Positions 23,485 through 31,831 of a stretch of 64,000 nt of DNA are shown piece by piece. The position numbers were made by a program, and so were the translations under genes. The stretch's first letter is position 1; each line of letters opens with the position of its first letter. Below the pieces are notes generated by a model. The model saw nothing but the letters and a program-made list of their open reading frames with translations, did not search any database and had not been told where the DNA came from. Source of the DNA: VRUE01 sp963819755 (GTDB lineage Bacteria > Actinomycetota > Thermoleophilia > Solirubrobacterales > 70-9); contig CAWFXB010000002.1 of assembly GCA_963819755.1 (NCBI GenBank), positions 1,178,001 to 1,242,000 of the forward strand, read 5' to 3'.

Positions 23485-24755
23485 TGCCCGACCGCGACCT
23501 CTCAGTCGTCGTCTTCGGCGCCACGGGTGTGACCGGCCGTCGCGTTGCCGCCTACCTCGCGGAACGGGCCGGTGAGCTGGGCGCGAGCTGGGCGGTCGCC
23601 GGCCGCGATCCCGCAAAGCTGGAGCGCGTGCTCGCCGAGGTCGGGGTCTCGGCGCCCGAGACCATCGTCGCCGACGTCGACGACCCGGCCTCGCTGGCCG
23701 CGATGGCGTTCCGTACCCGGGTCGTCCTCGACCTCGTCGGTCCCTACACCCTCTACGGCGAGCCGGTGATCGAGGCCTGCGTTGCCAACGGCTCCCACTA
23801 CGTCGACCTGACCGGGGAGATTCCCTTCGTGCGCCGGATGATCGACGCCTTCCACGACCGCGCCACGGCGGCCGGGGTGAAGATCGTCGAGATCTGTGGC
23901 TTCGAGGCGCTGCCACCCGACCTCTCCGTGCTGCTCGCTGCCGAGACCGCCCGCGAGCGCTGGGGCGAAGAGCTCGTTGCCGCGGACGTCGACGTCGTCG
24001 CCAACCAGCCGTCGGGGCGCCTCGGGCTCGCCGACCTGATCTCCGGCGGGACGCTGCAGAGCATGGCCGAGGCGGTCGGGGGCGAGGACGCCGCCGCGGT
24101 CGTCGACGCCGCGGCCCTGATCCCGGACCCGGCCACCGCCGATGCGGTGCGGTGGCGCAGCCCGATCACCCTTGCTCCCCGGGTCAACGCCCGCGGCGAC
24201 GCGGTCGCACCGATGACGCCCATCGCCTTCATCAACCCCGCTGTGATCCATCGCACCTGGGCGCTCCTCGTCGCTGAGCGCGGCGGCGCCACGGATGAGC
24301 CGCTGCGCTACCGCGAGGGGATCGGGATCCCCGGCGGCGCGGCGACCCTGCCCCTGCGCTACGCGGCGGCGGGGGCGCTCGCCGGGGTGCAGGCAGGGTT
24401 CCGCGGGCTCAGCCGGTCGCGCCCCGCGGTCAGGGAGCGCTCGGCCGCACTGATGCGCAGAGCGCTGCCGTCCTCGGGCTTCGGCCCCTCCGGCGACCGC
24501 CTCGAGGAGTGGTCGTGGCAGTTGACCGCCGATGCGCGCACCGCCGCCGGCCGCCATGTGCGAATCGACGTGTTCGCGGAGGGCCATCCCGGGTACCTGA
24601 CCACGGCCAAGCTGCTCGGCGAGGTCGGTCTGCTCCTCGCCGAGCAGGGAGGCACTCCCGAGCGCGCCGGTTGCCTGACCCCGGCCACCGCGCTCGGTAC
24701 GGCGAACCTCGGCCGGTTCGAGCGCGCTGGCGCGCGCTTCGTCGTCTCTTCCTAA
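23484..24755 (+). CDS. Saccharopine dehydrogenase-like / trans-acting enoyl reductase-like protein
   Basis: 423-residue protein with an N-terminal NAD(P)-binding Rossmann domain (VVVFGATGVTGRRVAAYLAER) and the family landmarks VVLDLVGPYTLYGEPVIEAC, GSHYVDLTGEIPFVRRMID and KIVEICGFEALPPDLSV. This subgroup includes mycobacterial trans-acting enoyl reductases of lipid synthesis and eukaryotic saccharopine-dehydrogenase-like oxidoreductases. With the methyltransferase and SRPBCC genes before it, a role in modifying a fatty or polyketide chain is reasonable but inferred. A 12-bp-stem hairpin follows the stop. Confidence 0.82.
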   Translation: MPDRDLSVVVFGATGVTGRRVAAYLAERAGELGASWAVAGRDPAKLERVLAEVGVSAPETIVADVDDPASLAAMAFRTRVVLDLVGPYTLYGEPVIEACVANGSHYVDLTGEIPFVRRMIDAFHDRATAAGVKIVEICGFEALPPDLSVLLAAETARERWGEELVAADVDVVANQPSGRLGLADLISGGTLQSMAEAVGGEDAAAVVDAAALIPDPATADAVRWRSPITLAPRVNARGDAVAPMTPIAFINPAVIHRTWALLVAERGGATDEPLRYREGIGIPGGAATLPLRYAAAGALAGVQAGFRGLSRSRPAVRERSAALMRRALPSSGFGPSGDRLEEWSWQLTADARTAAGRHVRIDVFAEGHPGYLTTAKLLGEVGLLLAEQGGTPERAGCLTPATALGTANLGRFERAGARFVVSS

Positions 24756-24758
24756 GAC

Positions 24759-24802
24759 GCATCCGACTTTCACCCCACCCTGGTGTGGTCAAAGTCGGAT
24801 GC
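24759..24802. terminator. Bidirectional hairpin between convergent genes
   Basis: Perfect 12-bp stem GCATCCGACTTT (24759-24770) with AAAGTCGGATGC (24791-24802). The inner part is also GC-rich and partly paired. It starts four bases after one stop and includes the stop codon of the opposite gene (24789-24791). Its layout resembles two other hairpins in the window (39609-39659 and 42758-42784). Confidence 0.65.
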
Positions 24803-25037
24803 GCGCGCGTAGCCGTTGCCACAGCGACGGCGGCCGCGGTTGGGTGCGCCGCCACTCCTCCTCGGTCGGCAGCCGTCCCGCCTTGCGGGCGGCAAGCACG
24901 CACGCCGTGTGCGCATGGCGGCGACGCGCGCTGTCGCCCTCGGGCGCGATCAGGAAGTGCTCGCTGAGGGCGGGGAGGTGGTTGCCGCAGAGCGGACAGC
25001 GGTAGGTGGCCGGCTTGCGGTTCTGCGCCGGCCGCAT
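24789..25037 (-). CDS. Small zinc-ribbon-like hypothetical protein
   Basis: 82 residues from ATG 25037 (TTG 25073 is an in-frame alternative adding 12 residues). A CPLCGNHLPALSEHFLIAPEGD segment followed by RRRHAHTACVLAARKAGRLP offers two Cys, His and a third Cys that could bind zinc. The C-terminus is basic (LWQRLRARIRL). Function unknown. The stop lies within the hairpin shared with the convergent reductase-like gene. Confidence 0.6.
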   Translation of the reverse strand: MRPAQNRKPATYRCPLCGNHLPALSEHFLIAPEGDSARRRHAHTACVLAARKAGRLPTEEEWRRTQPRPPSLWQRLRARIRL

Positions 25038-25110
25038 CGCCCACCAACGGACGTGCCGGTGCTCCGGGGTCAATATGGACCTCGCAGCACCGGCACGTCC
25101 AGCGACCTGC

Positions 25111-26007
25111 TTAGGACGTGGGGCGGCCGGCGAGCTGGGGCGTCACCGTGCCGCCACGCCGCCGCTCGGCCTTGGTGACGACGTCGAAGAAGACGTCATT
25201 GCGACCGCGGCGCATGCGGTGGGGGAAGGCGCGGTGGGTACGGCGGTGGGCGGCGGCAATCGCCCGGAACCCTGACTCGTGCGCCCGCCCCCAGCGGATG
25301 CCGAAGATCTCCCGCACCCGCGGCGGCAGGGTTCCCTTGATGATGTGGTTCTGGACGGCGAGGTTGCCCCGTGCCGCCGCCGGCACCGGCTGGCGGAAGG
25401 CCACCAGCGGCGCCATCGCCAGCCCGTGCTCGGTCGCCTGCAGGTCGGGCGCGGCGAGCTTGCCGTCGAACCAGGCCTTGAACTCGACGTGGCTGCTCGG
25501 CACCTCCGAGCGCGGCAGGTCGAACAGCTCGCCGAAGCGCACGTAATCCTGCCAGAGGCGCTCGCGCTCATCCGGGTCGAGCGGACGCACCAGCGTCTCG
25601 TACATCTCCCGCCCCGAGTCGGCGATCACCGCAAGGGTCCAGAGCATCAGCTCCGGGTCGAAGGCCGAGTAGGGCGTGCCGGCCGGGTGGGCGCCGGCTG
25701 CCTCGGGAAGCTCTCCCTTGATCGTCTGGTGCAGCCGGTGGACTTTGGCGAGCGCCGCGTCGGCCTCCTCGCGGGTGCCGAGGAAGACCGTCTCCTGGAT
25801 CTTCGCCGTGCGGGCGAGCCGCTCGAAGGGACGGTCGCCGGAGCGGGTCGAGAGCATCGTGCCGGTGTAGGTGAGCGGTTCGAGCGCCCCGATGAGCAGC
25901 GCCCGCTGCCCGTAGAGCAGTCCGACGGCACGCGCCCCGTGGACCCGGCGCGCCATCGAGCGCCCCGGCGGGAAGTAGTGCTCCTCGGCGTTCCGCTCAG
26001 CCTCCAC
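25111..26007 (-). CDS. MpaB-like oxygenase (DUF2236)
   Basis: 298-residue member of the DUF2236/MpaB family, heme- or metal-dependent oxygenases that include latex-clearing-type proteins and fungal MpaB. Landmarks: SMARRVHGARAVGLLYGQRALLIGAL, the TGTMLSTRSGDRPFERLART segment, ELMLWTLAVIADS and LWQDYVRFGELF. The C-terminus is basic. It sits after the FtsH-like gene on the same strand, separated by 12 bases, so transcriptional linkage is likely though functional linkage is not clear. Confidence 0.85.
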   Translation of the reverse strand: MEAERNAEEHYFPPGRSMARRVHGARAVGLLYGQRALLIGALEPLTYTGTMLSTRSGDRPFERLARTAKIQETVFLGTREEADAALAKVHRLHQTIKGELPEAAGAHPAGTPYSAFDPELMLWTLAVIADSGREMYETLVRPLDPDERERLWQDYVRFGELFDLPRSEVPSSHVEFKAWFDGKLAAPDLQATEHGLAMAPLVAFRQPVPAAARGNLAVQNHIIKGTLPPRVREIFGIRWGRAHESGFRAIAAAHRRTHRAFPHRMRRGRNDVFFDVVTKAERRRGGTVTPQLAGRPTS

Positions 26008-26019
26008 TGAGCGGAGATG

Positions 26020-27588
26020 CTACTCCGGCGCGGGCGGCTCGGAGGAGAGCACGACGGCCGCCGGGACGGAGCTCGGCAGGTGCTTCTCACGCAGCTCGTG
26101 CGCGGCGAAGATTTCGTCGAGGTCCTCGCGGGTCAGCGTCTCGCGCTCGAGCGCGTTGGCGGCGAGGTCGTCGAGGCACTCGCGGTTCGCGGCCAGCAGC
26201 GCCCGGGCGCGCCGGTAGGCCTCGCGCGCCAGCGTCATCGCCGCCAGGTCGACGTCGCGGCGGGTGCGGTCGGAGAGCGCGTAGTTGTCGGTCGGCAGCG
26301 CGATCGGCGGCGCTCCGTCGGCGTCCAGGGCCACGCCCATCCCGAACTCGGCGACCATCTGCTTGCAGACCAGGTGCACGCGGTGCAGGTCGTCGACGGC
26401 GCCCGAGTAGGACTCGTGCATGACCTCCTCCTCGGCGGCGCGGCCCCCGAGCAGGGTGACCAGCTCGTCGAGCAGCTCGTCGCGCGACTTCAGGTAGGTG
26501 TCCTCCTGCGGCGAGTGGCCGACGAAGCCGAGCGCCGGCCCGCGCGGGACGATGCTGAGGATCTCCGGCGGGTCGAGGCCCAGCAGCCTGCGGCAGAGCG
26601 CGTGCCCCGCCTCGTGGTAGGCGACGATCCGGCGCTCCTTCTGGCTCAGCCGCCGGGCCTGCTGCGAGCCGACCGACTGGCGCAGCAGCGCCTCGTCGAG
26701 GTCCTCGCGCGCCATCGCCTTGCGTCCCGCCCGCCCGGCGATGATCGCCGCCTCGTTGAGCGCGTTGGCGAGCTGGGCGCCGGTCATCCCGGTCGTCTTG
26801 CGGGCGACGTCGGTCAGGTCGAGGTCGGGGCCGAGCGGCTTGCCCTTTGCGTGCGCCCGCAGGATTGCCTCGCGGCCGTCGCGGTCGGGCGGGGAGACCA
26901 GCACCTGGCGGTCGAAGCGCCCCGGCCGCAGCAGCGCCTTGTCGAGCTTGTCGACGTAGTTGGAGGCGGCGATCACGATCACCGTGCCCGGGTCCTTCTC
27001 GAAGCCGTCGAGCTCGACCAGCAGCTGGTTGAGGGCCTGCTCGCGCTCGCTCGAGCCGCCATCCCCACCGCCGCTGCTGCGCGCGCCGCCGACCGCGTCC
27101 AGCTCGTCGATGAAGATGACGGCCCGGCCCGACTTGCGAGCCTCCTTGAACAGGCGCCGGATGCGGGCGGCTCCCCTCCCCACGAACATCTCTACGAAGC
27201 TCGAGCCCGAGGCCGAGAAGAAGTCGACGCCGGCCTGCGCGGCGACGGCCCGCGCCAGCATCGTCTTGCCGGTCCCCGGCGGGCCGAAGAGCAGCACGCC
27301 GCGTGGCGGCTGCGCGCCGAGCGCGGCGAAGCGCTTGGGGTCGCGCAGCCACTCGGCGACGTCCATCAGCTCGTCCTTGGCGGCGTCGACGCCCTGCACC
27401 TCCTCCCAGAGCACCGGCTCGGTCCTGCTCGCCTTGACGGTTTCGGGCTTGGTCGTCCCCATCGTGCCGCGCAGCAGCGTCAGGAAGACGATCAACAGCC
27501 CGAACATGAAGAAGACCCCGAAGACGGGGTACCAGTCGAAGAAGAATTCCTTGATGTCGGTGGCGGTGAGGGCTAGGACCAGATGCAT
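26020..27588 (-). CDS. Short FtsH-like AAA zinc metalloprotease
   Basis: 522-residue membrane AAA+ protease. One transmembrane helix is seen (about 17-40, FFFDWYPVFGVFFMFGLLIV). Walker A GPPGTGKT is at 102-109, Walker B IFIDEL at 159-164, the arginine-finger region RPGRFDRQ at 221-228, the zinc site HEAGH at 325-329 and the third ligand Asp in GAVDDLHR near 399-400. FtsH degrades unneeded membrane and soluble proteins. Typical FtsH has about 610-650 residues and two N-terminal helices flanking a periplasmic domain; here the first helix and that domain are absent. It may be a paralogue rather than the housekeeping copy. Confidence 0.9.
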   Translation of the reverse strand: MHLVLALTATDIKEFFFDWYPVFGVFFMFGLLIVFLTLLRGTMGTTKPETVKASRTEPVLWEEVQGVDAAKDELMDVAEWLRDPKRFAALGAQPPRGVLLFGPPGTGKTMLARAVAAQAGVDFFSASGSSFVEMFVGRGAARIRRLFKEARKSGRAVIFIDELDAVGGARSSGGGDGGSSEREQALNQLLVELDGFEKDPGTVIVIAASNYVDKLDKALLRPGRFDRQVLVSPPDRDGREAILRAHAKGKPLGPDLDLTDVARKTTGMTGAQLANALNEAAIIAGRAGRKAMAREDLDEALLRQSVGSQQARRLSQKERRIVAYHEAGHALCRRLLGLDPPEILSIVPRGPALGFVGHSPQEDTYLKSRDELLDELVTLLGGRAAEEEVMHESYSGAVDDLHRVHLVCKQMVAEFGMGVALDADGAPPIALPTDNYALSDRTRRDVDLAAMTLAREAYRRARALLAANRECLDDLAANALERETLTREDLDEIFAAHELREKHLPSSVPAAVVLSSEPPAPE

Positions 27589-27616
27589 GAACCCCCCTAG
27601 GGGTCACTGGAGAGTG

Positions 27617-27633
27617 TCCGGGGAAAACCCCCG
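27617..27633 (-). terminator. Short GC hairpin after the FHA gene
   Basis: CGGGG-AAAA-CCCC lies about 70 bases downstream of the FHA gene stop, between it and the FtsH-like gene on the same strand. It could end FHA transcription, but no T tract follows, so the call is weak. Confidence 0.3.
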
Positions 27634-27700
27634 CCCTCCAATCGCACATACGTCCGCTGCCCTTGCGCAGGCACGGATCACGCCTGGTGGATCCCTTGCG

Positions 27701-28375
27701 TCAGAGCTCGCGCCGGTTGACGACGCCGCTCTGCAGAGCGCGCTCGACCAGGGCGACGCGCTTGCGGTTCTGCGGCAGGTCCCCGACCTCGAGCTTCTCG
27801 AAGAGGGCCCGCATGTGGGTCTTGACCGCATCGACGCTGAGATGCAGCTCGCCGGCGATCGCCTGGTTGGTGGCGGGAGTGGCGAACGGGTCCTCGTCCT
27901 TATAAGGGCGGCAGAGGGCGAGCAGGACGCGGCGCTGACCGGGGGAGACGGTTGCCGCGGCCGGTACCTGGCCGGCGGCGACGGTCGCTTCCGGTGCGCC
28001 CTCGCCGGGCCGGCGGAAGAGGACCGTGGTCTGGCCGAAGCGCAGGGTGTCGCCGTCACGCAGCCGTCGCCGCCCGTCGACCCGCTGCTCGCCGACGAAG
28101 GAGCCGTTGCGGGAGAGGCCGTCGTCGAGCAGCGTGCACTCGTCGCGGACCACCTCGATCTGGGCGTGCAGGGCCGAGACCTCCCCGTCCCAATCGAGCC
28201 GCACGTCCGCCGACTCGCCGCGTCCCACCCAGAGCGCCGCCATGCCCGTCTCGACCGTGACGATCCGCTGCTCGCCGGCGCCGTCGCGGAAGACGAGGAA
28301 GGGACGGCCGCGGCGTTCGGCCTCGATCTGCTCCTTCAGCTCAGGCGCGCTGGTCCGCGGCTGCTCACCGTCCAT
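27701..28375 (-). CDS. FHA-domain protein with LuxR-like helix-turn-helix
   Basis: 224-residue regulator. An FHA phosphothreonine-binding domain spans about 40-125 (WVGRGESADVRLDWDGEVS, ALHAQIEVV, LLDDGLSRNGSFV, LRDGDTLRFG). The C-terminal part (about 145-220: LSPG-type start, ATPATNQAIAGELHLSVDAVKTHM and RALFEKLEVGDLPQNRKRVALV) is a LuxR/GerE-like DNA-binding domain. The protein likely links Ser/Thr kinase signalling to transcription; no kinase is nearby. Such fusions are frequent in Solirubrobacterales. It is upstream of the FtsH-like gene on the same strand. Confidence 0.82.
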   Translation of the reverse strand: MDGEQPRTSAPELKEQIEAERRGRPFLVFRDGAGEQRIVTVETGMAALWVGRGESADVRLDWDGEVSALHAQIEVVRDECTLLDDGLSRNGSFVGEQRVDGRRRLRDGDTLRFGQTTVLFRRPGEGAPEATVAAGQVPAAATVSPGQRRVLLALCRPYKDEDPFATPATNQAIAGELHLSVDAVKTHMRALFEKLEVGDLPQNRKRVALVERALQSGVVNRREL

Positions 28376-28483
28376 AAACCGATCCTAAGGGGGTGAGAGA
28401 GACCACCCCTTGGGCCCCTGGGAGCGCGGCGGGTTCCGGGCGAAGCTGATCCCAGTCCCGAACCCCACTCAAAGGAGATTCCA

Positions 28484-29107
28484 ATGTTCCGCACCCGCAT
28501 CGCCATCCTCGCCGCCGCCCTCGCCAGCCTCGCCCTGATGCTCGCCCCCGCGACCGGCCTGGCCAAGGCGCCGGTCAAGTTCGGCGCCAAGCTCGACCCC
28601 ACGGTCCAGCCCTCGAACTCGCTGCCGGGACTGCCCTGCAACCAGGAAAGCCTGGTGCCCTGCACGATGGTCCAGAACGAAGCCTATGGACGCCCCGACG
28701 GAGGCGAACTCGCTCCCCGCAGCGGCACGATCAAGAAGATCCGGCTGATCGCCGGCGGGCCGGGCACGTTCCGGCTGCAGATCGCCAAGGTCAAGCGCTC
28801 GACCCTGTTCGGCTCCGACGAAGCCAAGGTCGTCGCCAATGGCCCGAAGATCTACTACCAGGGCCAGAGCGAATCGAACTGGGAAAGCGACAGCTACCGG
28901 GTCGAGAGCTTCAACGTGAACGTCCCGGTCAAGAAGGGCCAGCAGCTCGCCATGCACACCAACGGCGCCCCGATGTCAGCGATCCGCTGCTCCTCGGGTG
29001 GCGACAACACCCTGATCTACCAGGGCGGCCTCAACCTCAATGCCCCGTTCGCCCCGGCAACCAGCACCGACGGCTGCTGGATCCTGATCGAAGCCGTAAT
29101 CCGCTAG
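28484..29107 (+). CDS. Secreted protein of unknown function
   Basis: 207 residues. A signal peptide (MFRTRIAILAAALASLALML, cleavage near ATGLAKA) is followed by a beta-rich domain with Cys pairs (GLPCNQESLVPC, IRCSSGGDN, DGCWILIEAVIR). The strong Shine-Dalgarno AAAGGAGA fixes ATG 28484. Proteins of this kind are common exported proteins in this lineage; no enzymatic motif is visible. Its 3' end overlaps the convergent MBL gene by four bases. Confidence 0.7.
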   Translation: MFRTRIAILAAALASLALMLAPATGLAKAPVKFGAKLDPTVQPSNSLPGLPCNQESLVPCTMVQNEAYGRPDGGELAPRSGTIKKIRLIAGGPGTFRLQIAKVKRSTLFGSDEAKVVANGPKIYYQGQSESNWESDSYRVESFNVNVPVKKGQQLAMHTNGAPMSAIRCSSGGDNTLIYQGGLNLNAPFAPATSTDGCWILIEAVIR

Positions 29108-29862
29108 GCGTCTTCGGCGGCTCGCACGACCTGCGAGCCGCCGACTATCGCCTCGGTGCCGTCGTCGCCGAAGACGATCCAGGCCTTGTTGCCGCCGTCG
29201 TAGTCGGGCGCCCAGAGCTTCAACGTCGCCGGGCGGTCCCAGACGGTGACCTCCTCCTCGCTGGTTTCGTCGAGACCGCGCCAGATCCGCACGAAGGGGT
29301 TGCCCTCCCGCTCCTCGCCGATCGTCGTCGGCTCGCGGTGGCCGGGATGGACCCGCGTCTCCGGTGGCAGCTCCATCAGCCGCATCACCGAGGCCTCGAG
29401 GTCGGCGAAGCCGCTGGCGCCCGGGGCCATCGTCCCTCCGACGGTCCCCTTGAAGAGGACGTCGGCGGTGAAGACGTCGGTCCCGTTGACGAGGAAGGCG
29501 AGGTGGCCGGCGGCGTGGCCGGGCGTGTAGATCGCCTCGATCTCGAGCCCGCCGGTGACGAGCACGCCGCCGTCGCCGATCGTCTCGCCGACCTCCTCCT
29601 CCAGCTCGGCCGCGGTATCGACGTGGGCGACGAGCGGCGGGTTGCCGATCCGCTGTCGCGCCTCGGCCAAGCCGGCGACATGGTCGCCGTGGGGATGGGT
29701 GACGAGGACGTGGGTGATCTCGATGCCGTCCCGCTCGGCCCGCTCCAGCAGCGGCCCGAGGTCGTCGTTGCCGTCGATCAGGACGCCCTTGCCGCCCGCC
29801 TCGCCGGCAACCAGGTAGGCGTTCGACAGCCACGTCGGGTTCTCGGTCCGCTCGATGATCAC
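29104..29862 (-). CDS. Metallo-beta-lactamase-fold hydrolase
   Basis: 252-residue MBL-fold protein with the zinc motif THPHGDHVAGL, a second His in TPGHAAGHLAF, an Asp in VFTADVLF and a final His in RVHPGHREPTT. It resembles glyoxalase II/hydroxyacylglutathione hydrolase-like thioesterases. The C-terminal 60 residues (DETSEEEVTVWDRPATLKLW) are an extra domain. It is the last gene of a four-gene operon with 4-base overlaps: flavoprotein, DUF1365, cyclopropane synthase, MBL. A hydrolytic step on the modified lipid is possible but inferred. Confidence 0.85.
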   Translation of the reverse strand: MIIERTENPTWLSNAYLVAGEAGGKGVLIDGNDDLGPLLERAERDGIEITHVLVTHPHGDHVAGLAEARQRIGNPPLVAHVDTAAELEEEVGETIGDGGVLVTGGLEIEAIYTPGHAAGHLAFLVNGTDVFTADVLFKGTVGGTMAPGASGFADLEASVMRLMELPPETRVHPGHREPTTIGEEREGNPFVRIWRGLDETSEEEVTVWDRPATLKLWAPDYDGGNKAWIVFGDDGTEAIVGGSQVVRAAEDA

Positions 29863-31055
29863 GGCGTTGCGGAGTATTGCGGTTTTGCCAGCAGCGCCTG
29901 GACGTCGCCGATCCGCCCCTCGCGGAAGCCCACCTCGGAGATGGTCAGGTAGAAGACCCAGAGGCGGCGGAAGCGCTCGTCGTAGCCGTGCGCGCGCAGT
30001 CGGTCCCAGGCGGCGAGGAAACGTTGCCGCCAGGCGGCCAGCGTCGGCGGGTAGTCGGCGGTGATGTCGTCGGACCAGACCTGGCGCAGGCTGGTCACCC
30101 GCGCCAGGCAGGAGGCGATCGTCGCCTTCGAGGGCAGGCAGCCGCCGGGGAAGACGTGCGTGTTGGCGAAGCTGCGACTCGCCTTCTCCACCTCGTAGAG
30201 GTCGTCGTCGATCGTGATCGCCTGCAGGAACATCAGGCCGCCGGGGGCGAGCAGGGCGTCGCAGCGGCGGAAGAACTCATCGAAATGTTGCCAACCGACC
30301 GCCTCGATCATCTCGACCGAGACCAGCTTGTCGTAGCTGCCGCGCAGGTCGCGGTAGTCCTCGAGCAGCACGGTGACGCGATCGCCGAGGCCGGCCTCGC
30401 GCACCCGTTCGCCGGCCAGGCGGTGCTGCTCCCGGGAGATCGTCGTCGTCGTCACCCGGCAGCCATGCTCGCGAGCGGCGTGAACGGCCAGCCCGCCCCA
30501 GCCCGTGCCGATCTCGAGCAGATGGTCGTCGGGACCGAGCCCGAGCTTGGCGCAGATCTGTTCCAGCTTCGCCAGCTGTGCCTCCTCGAGGCTCGCGCCC
30601 GGTCGCTGGAAGTGCGCGCACGAATACATCATCCGCTTGTCGAGGAAGGCCGAGAAAAGCTCGTTGCCGAGGTCGTAGTGGGCGGAGACGTTCTTGCGGG
30701 CGCCGCGCCTGCTGTTCTCGGGAACCAGATGGAGAAGCCGGTGAAGGAGCCCTCGGAGCCGCTGGGTCGCCCGGCGCAGCCGGCCACGCCCCCCGGCCTC
30801 GCGCGCCGCGATCTGCAGCAGCGTGACCAGATCGTCGCTCTCCCAGAGCCCTTCGAGATAGGTCTCGCCGAGCCCGAGGCTGCCCCGCAGCGGGCCGCGC
30901 CAGGCGGCCGGATCGCGGATCGTCACCGTCGCCCGCAACTCCGCGCCGCCCAGCCCAAACAACCGCCGCCGCGTGCCCTCGACGATCTCGATTCGGCCGG
31001 CGCGGACGCGCCCGAGCAAAGCCGACACAACGGCTCTTGCGAGGCGATCCCTCAC
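29859..31055 (-). CDS. Cyclopropane-fatty-acyl-phospholipid synthase-like methyltransferase
   Basis: 398-residue SAM-dependent methyltransferase of the CFA synthase family. Landmarks: NVSAHYDLGNELFSAFLDKR, MMYSCAHFQRPGASLEEAQ, motif I LLEIGTGWGGLAVHAA, the TTTISREQHRLA segment, VSVEMIEAVGWQHFDEFFRR and HVFPGGCLPS. The enzyme adds a methylene or methyl group from SAM across an acyl-chain double bond in membrane phospholipids. Overlaps by four bases with both neighbours. With the DUF1365 and flavoprotein genes it makes the widely conserved set linked to unusual branched, cyclopropane or furan fatty acids. Confidence 0.93.
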   Translation of the reverse strand: MRDRLARAVVSALLGRVRAGRIEIVEGTRRRLFGLGGAELRATVTIRDPAAWRGPLRGSLGLGETYLEGLWESDDLVTLLQIAAREAGGRGRLRRATQRLRGLLHRLLHLVPENSRRGARKNVSAHYDLGNELFSAFLDKRMMYSCAHFQRPGASLEEAQLAKLEQICAKLGLGPDDHLLEIGTGWGGLAVHAAREHGCRVTTTTISREQHRLAGERVREAGLGDRVTVLLEDYRDLRGSYDKLVSVEMIEAVGWQHFDEFFRRCDALLAPGGLMFLQAITIDDDLYEVEKASRSFANTHVFPGGCLPSKATIASCLARVTSLRQVWSDDITADYPPTLAAWRQRFLAAWDRLRAHGYDERFRRLWVFYLTISEVGFREGRIGDVQALLAKPQYSATP

Positions 31056-31831
31056 GGCGAGAGGAAGCCCTTCGGCCGCTTCCCCCCAGGGTGGGGGAAG
31101 TACCTGGCGCCCTTCAGCTTTAGCCGCAGCGCTTGTGCATAGATCCGCCCGACGACCTGCAGGGACATCGCCGGGTAGCGGGCCAGCATCTTCGTCAGGA
31201 CCGCGCCGCTCAACTCGCGACGCTGCATCGAGAGGGTGGCGTCGAACGCCTTGGCACCCTCGCCGATCGAGTTCGAATCGATGTGGACGAGCAGCTCCTC
31301 GCCGGGCTCGGTGGCCCGCAGGGAGTAGGTCTGATCCATCCCCATCAGCGGCGAGACGTGCAGCGCCTTCTCGACCCTTCCGCTCACCACCGTCCCGTTC
31401 TGCTCTCCACGCGTCATCACATAGGGGTGGCCCTCCCCCCAGGGGATGTTGTTGACGTCGGCGACCACCGCCTCGACCCGCTCACCGTCGCGGTCGAAGC
31501 AGTAGTAGAAGCAGACCGGGTTGAAGACGTGGCCGAAGTAGCGCAGGTTGGCGAGCAGTCGGACCGGCCCTTCGGGCCTGGTGCCGGCCTGGCGCTCGAC
31601 TGCCTCGCGCACGCACTCGGCCAGCGGTCGCCCCGGGTCGCCCATGTAGTCCTCACGGCGGAAATGAGCCGGCGCCGCGCGCCGAGCCGACCAGAGCGGG
31701 AAGGGGTCGAGCACGGCGGGCAGCTCGCCGAGGTCGAGGTAGGCCATGAAGAGCCGGTAGCGGAAGCTGTGCTCGACCGGCTCGAAGCGGCGATGGCGCA
31801 GCCAGCCCTCGTAGATGGCCGAGGCGGTCAT
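31052..31831 (-). CDS. DUF1365 protein
   Basis: 259-residue DUF1365 protein. Landmarks: IYEGWLRHRRFEPVEHSFRY, LLANLRYFGHVFNPVCFYYC, VVADVNNIPWGEGHPYV and KALHVSPLMGMDQTY. The biochemical role is not settled; the family nearly always sits between an FAD oxidoreductase and a CFA-type methyltransferase, as here, so it is thought to help in fatty-acid modification. Four-base overlaps on both sides show translational coupling. Confidence 0.9.
   Translation of the reverse strand: MTASAIYEGWLRHRRFEPVEHSFRYRLFMAYLDLGELPAVLDPFPLWSARRAAPAHFRREDYMGDPGRPLAECVREAVERQAGTRPEGPVRLLANLRYFGHVFNPVCFYYCFDRDGERVEAVVADVNNIPWGEGHPYVMTRGEQNGTVVSGRVEKALHVSPLMGMDQTYSLRATEPGEELLVHIDSNSIGEGAKAFDATLSMQRRELSGAVLTKMLARYPAMSLQVVGRIYAQALRLKLKGARYFPHPGGKRPKGFLSP

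Noticed and set aside
26017..27576. Long + strand frame opposite the FtsH-like gene
   Set aside because: The opposite strand encodes all FtsH motifs in order; the + frame is a low-complexity Arg/Leu/Gly shadow.
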